Part shown: positions 1 through 9,820 of the stretch, one piece after another
Layout of the letters: every line of letters begins with the position of its first letter
Position numbering within the stretch: the stretch's first letter is position 1
Source of the DNA: Azorinus chamasolen
Lineage: Eukaryota > Mollusca > Bivalvia > Cardiida > Solecurtidae
Direction of reading: 5' to 3'
DNA length: 64,000 nucleotides
NCBI GenBank assembly: GCA_963576725.1
Contig: OY755243.1
Location: forward strand, 72,872,106 to 72,936,105
The notes under the pieces: generated by a model
The model's database searches: none
Seen by the model: only the letters and a program-made list of their open reading frames with translations
Told to the model about the DNA's origin: nothing
Program-made: the position numbers and the translations under genes

Positions 1-269
1 CGAAATCATGGAAATATTAAGAAAGAGCTACACGGTATTATAACCTGTATACATTGAATCTGGAAAACGATCTTTTGAGCCCCTCAAGTGTAAACATGTT
101 TAGTTTGTAACAGTTTAGAATGACATCATGAACTATATCTACAGAATTTTCTACATATATGATCAACTGTGGATAGAAAATCAATAACCCATTTAAAAGT
201 AAAGACTATACGACAATGACCCCCCGAAGAGTGTGAATGGTTCTGAATGCACGTGCTAACAGAAAATCG

Positions 270-600
270 ATTGTTTGAATGCAGGTGATAATACAAAATC
301 GATACTCTTTTTACAATCGATAAAGCAGGGTTGACAGAAAATCAATATCTATGTCAATAAGTTATGCAAGTCAAACTTGTAGAGTATTAATCTAGATTTG
401 ATCTAGATAATGATATTGAACGTGAGATGAGGTTCCACCCTAGTTTGAATACATGTGATAATACAAAATCGATAATCGTTTTACATTCGATAACGCTGGG
501 TTGATAGAAACTCTAATTCAATAAGTTATGCAAGTTAAACTTGTAGACTATTAATCTTGACTTTATCTATGCTAATGATCAGGTTCCAATCCCTCTGTTT
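270..600 (+). repeat. Degenerate ~165-bp direct repeat (two units)
   Basis: The stretch 270-430 recurs at about 447-600: both have AATACAAAATCGATA, a short run, CGATAA, a GGGTTGA motif, then AATAAGTTATGCAAGT and ACTTGTAGA. The two units are clearly diverged. The same pair is mirrored at about 8,947-9,277 in the other palindrome arm. No coding potential is seen. Confidence 0.7.
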
Positions 601-639
601 ATTTTGGGGGTCCAATTAACAGGGTATTTTATGTCATAT

Positions 640-1000
640 GCAGTATAGCTCCTCATTGAAATCTACAAACAGCATAGTGCTGATAGCCATTAGAGAGTCA
701 GAGTTAAATGGTTATGTCATCTATAGTATAGATCCTAATCGAAATCTACAAGCAGCAGCATAGTGTTGATGTTGATAGACATTGGAGAGTCAGAGTAAAA
801 TGGTTATTTCATCAATAGTGTAGATCCTAATCGAAATCTACAAGCTGTAGGTAGAACAGCATAGTGCTGATAGCCATTGAAGAGATAGAATTAAAGTAAT
901 TTCATAAACAGTATAGTTCCTGATCAAAATATACAGTGTATTTTAGTATGAATAGAAAACTGTAAAGCAATGGTTCATTTCATAAATTGTAGCTCCTGAT
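640..1000 (+). repeat. Degenerate ~110-bp tandem repeat
   Basis: Three to four diverged units share AGCTCCT or AGATCCTAATCGAAATCTAC, then AGCATAGTG(C/T)TGAT, AGAGTCAGAGT and a run ending ATTTCAT. It is mirrored at about 8,550-8,905 in the other arm. No gene is seen. Confidence 0.65.
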
Positions 1001-1323
1001 CAAAATATACAGTTTACACATGTTTTCTTTCTCACTCCGACAAAAAGAGCAAGTCACAATTAACCCCTACCTTCATGGAAAAGTGTTTTCACTCATTTGC
1101 AAACCGGGTAGACCCAGATCAGACAGCTCTTAAATGAACCGTCTATTTGCTAATGGTATTTGATAGATCTGTTTCTTTAGTTGATGGTTTCAAGACCCCT
1201 ATCTCTCATATTTTATTATAATAAGTTTGTCCATGATTATTCAACAGGCATTGAAAAGCACCCGATCAAAATACAGTTTAGACATGTTTTCTTTCTCACT
1301 CCGACAAAAAGAGCAAGTAACAA

Positions 1324-1539
1324 TTAACCCTTGCCTTCCTAGAAAAGTGTTTTCACACATTTTCAAACAGAGTAGACCCAGAGCAGCCAGCTCTTAAAGG
1401 AACCTATATTTGCTAATGGTATTTCATATATCTGTTTCTTTAGTTTCAAGGCTCCAATCTCTCACATTTTATTATAATACGTTTGTCCATTATAGTTCAA
1501 CAGGCATTGAAATTTTGTCAAACACAGGGAAAGGGTTAA
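1324..1539 (+). mobile_element. Family A MITE inside the palindrome arm
   Basis: The element begins TTAACCCTTGCCTTCC and ends ACAGGGAAAGGGTTAA, the terminal pattern of family A elsewhere in the window, and keeps the internal GTTTCTTTAGTTTC block. Its central hairpin has lost most of the right half. A truncated sister copy starts with TTAACCCC at 1,060 and runs to about 1,258. Presence of a host-type MITE within the arm means the inverted duplication reaches beyond the viral cassette. Confidence 0.7.
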
Positions 1540-2236
1540 TAACCAGTAAATCCTTTCTCACGATGTGCACCCTTCAACGTTCCGCTCTCAAATGACTTTG
1601 AGTAGTTGTGTGCAGTGCTTAACGGCATACGCACTTGATACGCATGCGCACTGGTCTGTCACTCATGTCTCACTTGTGATCTATTTTAGAATGACATCAT
1701 ATATGATCTTATAAGCGATATTATTTAGAATGAGAATGATCAGGATATACACAGTATACAAAGCTGACGTGTTTATTTGGTAAGTATTCGTGTCTTTGTA
1801 GGTTAGACCCTTCCCCACACCAAACGAGTTGGGGTTTTAACCCAAATCATTGAACTTGATCAGATTGACACGTTCTTTATATCAGTGTAAAGGAATTTTG
1901 ATACTGATTCCAAAAAATATATATATATATATACAGTAATAGTAGCAGTAGAAACAGCAGTAGGTGGTACTCTTAGTTTCATCTCGTAGAGATTACTCAC
2001 ATTCTGAGCCACGAGAAGGCGATACCACATATCAGAACACCCCCATCCCACACATAGTCCCTACTGTCTTCTTAGAATTGTTGTTCTTGTTAGTAAACTG
2101 TATCCAAGTTGTCTCTGTGTTTACAATGTGTCGCCAGTTCTGTGTCTTGGTTTGTTTGTCAAATTCTCACTATGGTGTAAATTTTATGATCTCTGTAGTT
2201 TACTGACTTATATGGAGAATGGTTTTGTTTTAGTTA

Positions 2237-2575
2237 TTAGTATTTCCATTTTCTCCTCCAGTCTAACTTTGAATCGTCATTCTGTTGCACCCTGCCATAC
2301 TCGTTTTGTTTTTCAGCTCGCCTTACCTCAGACCGAGCTATTTCGATCGCCTGAGCGACTGGGGTGATCTGGGTCACATGGGGCATTCGTTGTTTTAATT
2401 TTTCCTCGGCTTCTTTCAATTTCGCTTGCGTGTCTTTCAGTTGTTTAGCTAATGCGCCGGTGTTTACATCACTGTTAGATTTGCCTTCAAAGAGTTCCAT
2501 CCACTCTTCCACACTAGGGGACACATATGGAACCCACTTTTGCTGACTGTAATCGTAAACTTCTATGGAGCCCAT
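2237..2575 (-). CDS. 112-residue coiled-coil protein of the viral-type cassette, left arm
   Basis: An open frame of 112 residues begins 33 bases after the stop of the ATPase gene on the same strand, a compact virus-like spacing. The N-terminus has YDYSQQKWVPY at residues 7-17. Residues about 43-75 are rich in K, E, Q and A with the spacing of a coiled coil (KQLKDTQAKLKEAEEKLKQ), and the C-terminus is basic (DWRRKWKY). I recall similar small proteins starting with a YDY..WVP motif next to zinc-finger ATPases in mollusc and cnidarian virus-like elements, but I cannot name a function; a minor virion or scaffold role is inference only. The mirrored copy at 6,977-7,315 has the same length, which suggests the frame was conserved at least until the duplication. 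Confidence 0.7.
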   Translation of the reverse strand: MGSIEVYDYSQQKWVPYVSPSVEEWMELFEGKSNSDVNTGALAKQLKDTQAKLKEAEEKLKQRMPHVTQITPVAQAIEIARSEVRRAEKQNEYGRVQQNDDSKLDWRRKWKY

Positions 2576-2608
2576 TTTTGTTAACTAAAATAATTGCTTT
2601 GACCCTTC

Positions 2609-3988
2609 TTACGTGGTTTCCTCTGAAGTATCTTGGTAACACTTTTCAATACACTGTGCCACGTCTTCCGTGTCATGATTAGGCCATAACGCTTCAAACA
2701 GATTTTTCCTGAGTTTGATGGCCTGTCTGATTGATTCAGCCATACTCATGTCGTGTAACCATCTCAGGTGTTGAGCTGACTGAAGAATTTGTTGTTGTAA
2801 CCGATCTTTTCTCAGAGCATAAAAATCGATCAGAAACTGACCGTATTCTCGTCTTAACCTCTTTCTTAACTGCGGTAAACTATCATTAGCCGCCTGAAGA
2901 CACGCTTTCTCTGAAGACAATCCTTGTTCTGAGTACCAATCACATTTAGCTTTGAACTGTTCTGCATTTTGTTGTCTGAGGGGCTCTTGGAATCGTGTAT
3001 CCCATATATCACGACACACATAGCCTATCTCACATCTTTTACGTTTTTCCGGATGTTGTCCTATATATACAGATTGGTAGTGTCGCTTTCTTGATCTATC
3101 TTTGCATGTCACTGTGTCCTCCTCATCATCATCACCATCATCATCATCGTCATTTCCATCCTGACTTTCATTTTCCTCCACTTCATCATCATCAAATACT
3201 GTTTGTTTATTTTTCTCAAACTGTTCAGGCACACATGACCCTTGATTAGTCATGCTATTTTGAAATATGTTTGCGTTCAAACGATTATGTTCCGGAGTTT
3301 GAGCTTTCAAATCCACCACCAAATGTTTACGTACTGCTTCCTCATACCGTTTCATAAAATGTCCACTAGTATTGGGATAAATATGCCTAGCCAAAGTCGC
3401 CACTTGCTGTCTGTCAATGGGACTGTTGAACAGTACAAGATACTGCGTATTTAGGGTGATATCTCGACACGCTTTACCTTGAGGAAACAGGTTCTGGGTC
3501 AAATACACCACTGAAAGATTTCTATGATGACTTCCTTTGGTAAAGAGATCGGCGATCCGTTGATCGCATTTAGCTTCTGTCATCAAGTCATCAAACACAA
3601 TCACTGTGCGCTGTGTACCATCAATAAAATCTGCGTTGTTGAGATGATCAGGAATTCCAAGAACGAATTGAATATCAGGTAACTCATGTTGTAAATGATC
3701 GTAAAGAGGCTGCCATTGTCCGTAACACCAGATAATTCTTTGAGGAGAAGGTTGAATGAGGGAAGAATTCAACAACTGTCTGGTCCAATGAGTTTTCCCG
3801 CTTCCACTGGGTCCAGTAACAATCATGGTGAAAGGATGTTGCAACATAATTACTGTGCTAGTTTGACAGTGAATCTCCGAATACACTGCACTGTCTTTCA
3901 TTGTCATATCGCCATGGGCATTACGCTGATGCCTCAGCATAGCGTCATGTCTAGAGAAAGACTGTTGACACATAGAACAAGAATTCAT
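2609..3988 (-). CDS. C2H2 zinc finger plus A32/FtsK-like packaging ATPase, open copy
   Basis: An intact 459-residue frame. A single C2H2 finger lies at the very N-terminus (Cys4, Cys7, His20, His25). A P-loop ATPase follows: Walker A GPSGSGKT at 59-66, Walker B TVIVFDD at 128-134, and a polar VVYLTQNLF motif at 160-168. That order, with the HRN before the TQ motif, is characteristic of the A32-like branch of the HerA/FtsK genome-packaging ATPases in Polintons, adintoviruses and large DNA viruses. An acidic Asp/Glu-rich linker covers roughly 265-295 and a basic, helical C-terminal region runs to the end. In that family the enzyme drives DNA into a preformed capsid; here no capsid gene is linked, so activity is unproven. 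The gene points away from the palindrome centre. The ATG is the one that includes the first finger cysteine. Confidence 0.75.
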   Translation of the reverse strand: MNSCSMCQQSFSRHDAMLRHQRNAHGDMTMKDSAVYSEIHCQTSTVIMLQHPFTMIVTGPSGSGKTHWTRQLLNSSLIQPSPQRIIWCYGQWQPLYDHLQHELPDIQFVLGIPDHLNNADFIDGTQRTVIVFDDLMTEAKCDQRIADLFTKGSHHRNLSVVYLTQNLFPQGKACRDITLNTQYLVLFNSPIDRQQVATLARHIYPNTSGHFMKRYEEAVRKHLVVDLKAQTPEHNRLNANIFQNSMTNQGSCVPEQFEKNKQTVFDDDEVEENESQDGNDDDDDGDDDEEDTVTCKDRSRKRHYQSVYIGQHPEKRKRCEIGYVCRDIWDTRFQEPLRQQNAEQFKAKCDWYSEQGLSSEKACLQAANDSLPQLRKRLRREYGQFLIDFYALRKDRLQQQILQSAQHLRWLHDMSMAESIRQAIKLRKNLFEALWPNHDTEDVAQCIEKCYQDTSEETT

Positions 3989-4054
3989 TGTGATATTTAA
4001 AGTGACTTTTTTATGTGATCAGTCCTTTCTTACGTTGTTTCAATTAACATCTGC

Positions 4055-4440
4055 ACCACCACCACCACCACCGCCACCACCACCACCGCCACCACCACCA
4101 CCACCACCACCACCACCACCACCACCACCACCACCACCACCACCACCACCACCACCACCACCACCACCACCACCATCACCACCACCATAACTCACCACAA
4201 CCCACCACCACCACCATCACCACTACCACCACCCACCAACACCACCATCACCACCACCACCACCGCGACCAACAGTACCACCGCCACCACCACCACCACC
4301 ATCACCACCACCCACCACCACCACTACCACCACCACCACCGCCACCATCTCCACCACCACCACCATCTCCACCACCACCACAACTGCACAATCACCACCA
4401 CCTCTACCTCCACCATCACTACCTCCACCACCACCTCCAC
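4055..4440 (+). repeat. (CCA)n-rich tract at inner end of left arm
   Basis: Almost pure CCA repeats to about 4,190, then CCA interrupted by CAT, CTA, CGC and GCA. The proline or histidine open frames here come only from the triplet repeat and are not regarded as genes. It ends at the palindrome spacer. Confidence 0.95.
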
Positions 4441-4451
4441 CAATACAATAC

Positions 4452-4578
4452 TACTTTACAAGTTAGTTTGGTACATCAATACTGTCATTCCATGTTTGGA
4501 CTAGACTCCCTTCTTCTTACTGCACACTGTTCAAACATGGAATGACAGTATTGATGTACCAAACTAACTTGTAAAGTA
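4452..4578. repeat. 47-bp perfect-stem hairpin in the palindrome spacer
   Basis: Bases 4,452-4,498 are the exact reverse complement of 4,532-4,578, with a 33-base loop at 4,499-4,531. The right stem runs straight into unique sequence containing the Cys-rich ORF. It could be the end of an element, a replication or recombination relic, or a template-switch product of the palindrome. Confidence 0.95.
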
Positions 4579-4708
4579 ATCTATATACAGTGCGCTCAGG
4601 CTTATATTAACATCGTTGACACATTCTGATTGTATTCTACCTTTTGAGGTTGTCACATGAACGAACATAAGAACACTGAACTTAAGAAGAATCAAGGTAT
4701 CCGCCATC

Positions 4709-4933
4709 ATGAATGCTACGTGTACAATTTGTTCTAGACCCTGCTTTATAGAGTGTGGGAAATGTTTCGTTGTGTTAAGCCATCTAGGAGAAAAACATGA
4801 TTGCCCAGATGATGACGAAGGCTTTTATGATATTTATGAAGGATCGGTGTTGTTTTGTGAAAAATGTGTCGATATAAAGGAGGACATTGAGAAGAAGCAA
4901 CTAAAGAGTCCCAAGTCCAATGCAGTGTCCTAA
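4709..4933 (+). CDS. 74-residue Cys-rich protein in the palindrome spacer
   Basis: The only gene-like frame in unique spacer DNA. The start context GCCATCATGA is close to a good eukaryotic initiation context and a TATATAC motif lies at 4,582-4,588. Cysteines sit at 5, 8, 12, 16, 19, 32, 50 and 53 with His at 25 and 30, giving CxxC pairs at 5/8, 16/19 and 50/53, a pattern fit for one or two structural zinc sites. An acidic DDDEG patch lies at 34-38 and a Lys-rich tail follows. I do not recognise the family. Its place between two divergent viral-type gene pairs suggests it belongs to the same element, but it is short and could be fortuitous. Confidence 0.45.
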   Translation: MNATCTICSRPCFIECGKCFVVLSHLGEKHDCPDDDEGFYDIYEGSVLFCEKCVDIKEDIEKKQLKSPKSNAVS

Positions 4934-4969
4934 GGTGGCAGCGATCGCGTAATAGAAGTGACGGTGATG

Positions 4970-5482
4970 GTAGTGGTTGTGGTGGTAGCGGTGGTGGTGG
5001 TGCAGAGTTGGTGGTGGTTGTGCAGTTGTGGTGGAGGTGGTGATGGTGGAGGTGGTGGTGGTGCAGTGGTGTAAGAAGCGGTGGTGGTGGAGGTGGTGGT
5101 GGAGGTAGTGATGGTGGAGGTAGAGGTGGTGGTGATTGTGCAGTTGTGGTGGTGGAGATGGTGGTGGTGGTGGAGATGGTGGCGGTGGTGGTGGTGGTGG
5201 TGGTGGTAGTGGTGGTGGTGGGTGGTGGTGATGGTGGTGGTGGTGGCGGTGGTACTGTTGGTCGCGGTGGTGGTGTTGGTGATGGTGGTGTTGGTGGGTG
5301 GTGGTAGTGGTGATGGTGGTGGTGGTGGGTTGTGGTGAGTTATGGTGGTGGTGGTGGTGGTGGTGGTGGTGGTGGTGGCGGTGGTGGTGGTGGTGGTGGT
5401 GGTGGTGGTTGTGGTGGTGGTGGTGGTGGTGGTGGTGGTGGTGGTGGTGGTGGTGGTGGCGGTGGTGGTGGTGGTGGTGGTG
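4970..5482 (+). repeat. (GGT)n-rich tract at inner end of right arm
   Basis: The mirror of the CCA tract, extended inward by about 110 bp of GGT-rich DNA (4,970-5,080) that has no obvious partner on the left. The interruptions (TGCAGTTGTGG, CGCGGTGG) mirror those on the left, showing the whole tract was duplicated with the arm rather than expanding independently. Confidence 0.95.
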
Positions 5483-5547
5483 CAGATGTTAATTGAAACA
5501 ACGTAAGAAAGGACTGATCACATAAAAAAGTCACTTTAAATATCACA

Positions 5548-6397
5548 ATGAATTCTTGTTCTATGTGTCAACAGTCTTTCTCTAGACATGACGCTATGCT
5601 GAGGCATCAGCGTAATGCCCATGGCGATATGACAATGAAAGACAGTGCAGTGTATTCGGAGATTCACTGTCAAACTAGCACAGTAATTATGTTGCAACAT
5701 CCTTTCACCATGATTGTTACTGGACCCAGTGGAAGCGGGAAAACTCATTGGACCAGACAGTTGTTGAATTCTTCCCTCATTCAACCTTCTCCTCAAAGAA
5801 TTATCTGGTGTTACGGACAATGGCAGCCTCTTTACGATCATTTACAACATGAGTTACCTGATATTCAATTCGTTCTTGGAATTCCTGATCATCTCAACAA
5901 CGCAGATTTTATTGATGGTACACAGCGCACAGTGATTGTGTTTGATGACTTGATGACAGAAGCTAAATGCGATCAACGGATCGCCGATCTCTTTACCAAA
6001 GGAAGTCATCATAGAAATCTTTCAGTGGTGTATTTGACCCAGAACCTGTTTCCTCAAGGTAAAGCGTGTCGAGATATCACCCTAAATACGCAGTATCTTG
6101 TACTGTTCAACAGTCCCATTGACAGACAGCAAGTGGCGACTTTGGCTAGGCGTATTTATCCCAATACTAGTGGACATTTTATGAAACGGTATGAGGAAGC
6201 AGTACGTAAACCCCGAGGTCATTTGGTGGTGGATTTGAAAGCTCAAACTCCGGAACATAATCGTTTGAACGCAAACATATTTCAAAATAGCATGACTAAT
6301 CAAGGGTCATGTGTGCCTGAACAGGTTGAGAAAAATAAACAAACAGTATTTGATGATGATGAAGTGGAGGAAAATGAAAGTCAGGATGGAAATGACG

Positions 6398-6428
<31 letters not shown>

Positions 6429-6943
6429 GGAGGACACAGTGACATGCAAAGATAGATCAAGAAAGCGACACTACCAATCTGTATATATAGGACAACATCC
6501 GGAAAAAACGTAAAAGATGTGAGATAGGCTATGTGTGTCGTGATATATGGGATACACGATTCCAAGAGCCCCTCAGACAACAAAATGCAGAACAGTTCAA
6601 CGCTAAATGTGATTGGTACTCAGAACAAGGATTGTCTTCAGAGAAAGCGTGTCTTCAGGCGGCTAATGATAGTTTACCGCAGTTAAGAAAGAGGTTAAGA
6701 CGAGAATACGGTCAGTTTCTGATCGATTTTTATGCTCTGAGAAAAGATCGGTTACAACAACAAATTCTTCAGTCAGCTCAACACCTGAGATGGTTACACG
6801 ACATGAGTATGGCTGAATCAATCAGACAGGCCATCAAACTCAGGAAAAATCTGTTTGAAGCGTTATGGCCTAATCATGACACGGAAGACGTGGCACAGTG
6901 TATTGAAAAGTGTTACCAAGATACTTCAGAGGAAACCACGTAA
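5548..6943 (+). pseudogene. Mirrored zinc-finger/packaging ATPase, frameshifted
   Basis: This is the right-arm counterpart of 2,609-3,988. The frame opens at the same ATG and keeps the C2H2 finger, Walker A, Walker B and TQ motifs, then ends at 6,513, shortly after the acidic linker. The cause is a run of six A at about 6,502-6,507 where the left arm has five. The remainder continues in another frame from about 6,533 to 6,943. Two further in-frame differences are visible: a 9-bp insertion near 6,212 and two extra GAT codons near 6,400. The ATPase core itself is undamaged, so a C-terminally truncated product is conceivable, but the asymmetry with the left arm suggests decay or an assembly error. 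Confidence 0.75.
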
Positions 6944-6976
6944 GAAGGGTCAAAGCAATTATTTTAGTTAACAAAA

Positions 6977-7315
6977 ATGGGCTCCATAGAAGTTTACGAT
7001 TACAGTCAGCAAAAGTGGGTTCCATATGTGTCCCCTAGTGTGGAAGAGTGGATGGAACTCTTTGAAGGCAAATCTAACAGTGATGTAAACACCGGCGCAT
7101 TAGCTAAACAACTGAAAGACACGCAAGCGAAATTGAAAGAAGCCGAGGAAAAATTAAAACAACGAATGCCCCATGTGACCCAGATCACCCCAGTCGCTCA
7201 GGCGATCGAAATAGCTCGGTCTGAGGTAAGGCGAGCTGAAAAGCAAAACGAGTATGGCAGGGTGCAACAGAATGACGATTCAAAGTTAGACTGGAGGAGA
7301 AAATGGAAATACTAA
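6977..7315 (+). CDS. 112-residue coiled-coil protein, right arm
   Basis: This frame matches 2,237-2,575 over its whole length, with the same YDY..WVP start region, central coiled coil and basic C-terminus. It begins 33 bases downstream of the stop of the broken ATPase. Function unknown; a virion-associated role is inferred only from its constant position beside the packaging ATPase. Confidence 0.7.
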   Translation: MGSIEVYDYSQQKWVPYVSPSVEEWMELFEGKSNSDVNTGALAKQLKDTQAKLKEAEEKLKQRMPHVTQITPVAQAIEIARSEVRRAEKQNEYGRVQQNDDSKLDWRRKWKY

Positions 7316-8007
7316 TAACTAAAACAAAACCATTCTCCATATAAGTCAGTAAACTACAGAGATCATAAAATTTACACCATAGTGAGAATTTGACAAACAA
7401 ACCAAGACACAGAACTGGCGACACATTGTAAACACAGAGACAACTTGGATACAGTTTACTAACAAGAACAACAATTCTAAGAAGACAGTAGGGACTATGT
7501 GTGGGATGGGGGTGTTCTGATATGTGGTATCGCCTTCTCGTGGCTCAGAATGTGAGTAATCTCTACGAGATGAAACTAAGAGTACCACCTACTGCTGTTT
7601 CTACTGCTACTATTACTGTATATATATATATATTTTTTGGAATCAGTATCAAAATTCCTTTACACTGATATAAAGAACGTGTCAATCTGATCAAGTTCAA
7701 TGATTTGGGTTAAAACCCCAACTCGTTTGGTGTGGGGAAGGGTCTAACCTACAAAGACACGAATACTTACCAAATAAACACGTCAACTTTGTATACTGTG
7801 TATATCCTGATCATTCTCATTCTAAATATCGCTTATAAGATCATATATGATGTCATTCTAAAATAGATCACAAGTGAGACATGAGTGACAGACCAGTGCG
7901 CATGCGTATCAAGTGCGTATGCCGTTAAGCACTGCACACAACTACTCAAAGTCATTTGAGAGCGGAACGTTGAAGGGTGCACATCGTGAGAAAGGATTTA
8001 CTGGTTA

Positions 8008-8223
8008 TTAACCCTTTCCCTGTGTTTGACAAAATTTCAATGCCTGTTGAACTATAATGGACAAACGTATTATAATAAAATATGAGAGATTGGAGCCTTG
8101 AAACTAAAGAAACAGATATATGAAATACCATTAGCAAATATAGGTTCCTTTAAGAGCTGGCTGCTCTGGGTCTACTCTGTTTGAAAATGTGTGAAAACAC
8201 TTTTCTAGGAAGGCAAGGGTTAA
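8008..8223 (-). mobile_element. Family A MITE, mirrored copy in right arm
   Basis: This is the reverse-complement counterpart of 1,324-1,539, with both TTAA-bordered ends intact. The truncated sister copy is mirrored at about 8,288-8,487. Confidence 0.7.
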
Positions 8224-9546
8224 TTGTTACTTGCTCTTTTTGTCGGAGTGAGAAAGAAAACATGTCTAAACTGTATTTTGATCGGGTGCTTTTCAATGCC
8301 TGTTGAATAATCATGGACAAACTTATTATAATAAAATATGAGAGATAGGGGTCTTGAAACCATCAACTAAAGAAACAGATCTATCAAATACCATTAGCAA
8401 ATAGACGGTTCATTTAAGAGCTGTCTGATCTGGGTCTACCCGGTTTGCAAATGAGTGAAAACACTTTTCCATGAAGGTAGGGGTTAATTGTGACTTGCTC
8501 TTTTTGTCGGAGTGAGAAAGAAAACATGTGTAAACTGTATATTTTGATCAGGAGCTACAATTTATGAAATGAACCATTGCTTTACAGTTTTCTATTCATA
8601 CTAAAATACACTGTATATTTTGATCAGGAACTATACTGTTTATGAAATTACTGTAATTCTATCTCTTCAATGGCTATCAGCACTATGCTGTTCTACCTAC
8701 AGCTTGTAGATTTCGATTAGGATCTACACTATTGATGAAATAACCATTTTACTCTGACTCTCCAATGTCTATCAACATCAACACTATGCTGCTGCTTGTA
8801 GATTTCGATTAGGATCTATACTATAGATGACATAACCATTTAACTCTGACTCTCTAATGGCTATCAGCACTATGCTGTTTGTAGATTTCAATTAGGAGCT
8901 ATACTGCATATGACATAAAATACCCTGTTAATTGGACCCCCAAAATAAACAGAGGGATTGGAACCTGATCATTAGCATAGATAAAGTCAAGATTAATAGT
9001 CTACAAGTTTAACTTGCATAACTTATTGAATTAGAGTTTCTATCAACCCAGCGTTATCGAATGTAAAACGATTATCGATTTTGTATTATCACCTGTATTC
9101 AAACTAGGGTGGAACCTCATCTCACGTTCAATATCATTATCTAGATCAAATCTAGATTAATACTCTACAAGTTTGACTTGCATAACTTATTGACATAGAT
9201 ATTGATTTTCTGTCAACCCTGCTTTATCGATTGTAAAAAGAGTATCGATTTTGTATTATCACCTGCATTCAAACAATCGATTTTCTGTTAGCACGTGCAT
9301 TCAGAACCATTCACACTCTTCGGGGGGTCATTGTCGTATAGTCTTTACTTTTAAATGGGTTATTGATTTTCTATCCACAGTTGATCATATATGTAGAAAA
9401 TTCTGTAGATATAGTTCATGATGTCATTCTAAACTGTTACAAACTAAACATGTTTACACTTGAGGGGCTCAAAAGATCGTTTTCCAGATTCAATGTATAC
9501 AGGTTATAATACCGTGTAGCTCTTTCTTAATATTTCCATGATTTCG

Positions 9547-9690
9547 CAGGTCAGTCTAAATCTAAACCCATATGGTTACCAATGTGGTTACCAATGACGC
9601 AAGATTACGTAAATCTAAACCCACACAGTCATTCTTCATATTACCTCGCGCATGCGCAGTCCTTGACGGTGAACCGGCGCCCTTACTACT
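9547..9690. other. Short unique joint between palindrome and duplication
   Basis: Separates the outer palindrome end from the first base shared with the second 20-kb copy. It holds a short direct repeat (TAAATCTAAACCCA at about 9,610 and a near copy at 9,558) and CG-rich words, but no ORF or element end that I recognise. Confidence 0.8.
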
Positions 9691-9820
9691 GTTTTGCATT
9701 TCATGTACATTTTAACAGTGAATTCCAATAAAAGCTACCTGAAAATTTTCATTAATTGTTTCTTCTACTTCACCTTCACTTATTATTTTCAAACATCATA
9801 ACCGCTCAGAAAACAAATTA

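Larger units (their letters stand above)
1..4440 (+). repeat. Left arm of a 9.5-kb palindrome
   Basis: The first bases of the window are the reverse complement of the bases ending at 9,546, and the match can be followed inward to about 4,440 (paired with 5,087). The arms differ by sparse substitutions, a (TA)8 versus (TA)7 tract near 1,918-1,933, a 9-bp and a 6-bp indel and a one-base A-run difference inside the ATPase gene. The arm contains two viral-type genes on the minus strand, host-type repeats at 270-1,540 and a (CCA)n tract at its inner end. Because the match reaches base 1, the true outer end may lie upstream of the window. Confidence 0.95.
5087..9546 (-). repeat. Right arm of the 9.5-kb palindrome
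   Basis: This is the reverse complement of 1-4,440, slightly longer because of tract-length differences. Its outer end is sharp: after ATTTCG at 9,546 the sequence becomes unrelated. It carries the mirrored ATPase (broken here) and 112-residue genes on the plus strand, followed by the mirrored repeats out to 9,546. The presence of independent small differences between arms argues against a trivial single-read fold-back, but a fold-back between two haplotypes cannot be excluded. Confidence 0.95.

Noticed and set aside
1860..2051. 63-residue minus-strand frame downstream of the 112-residue gene
   Set aside because: It lacks an ATG at its nominal start, crosses a (TA)n tract whose length differs between the arms, and has no recognisable motif.
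3990..4190. Polyproline frame, with polytryptophan/polyproline frames at 5,298-5,546
   Set aside because: Pure translation of the CCA/GGT tract.
1..9546. A complete Polinton or adintovirus genome
   Set aside because: No polymerase, integrase, protease or capsid frame could be found on either strand; only the ATPase and a small companion gene are present.
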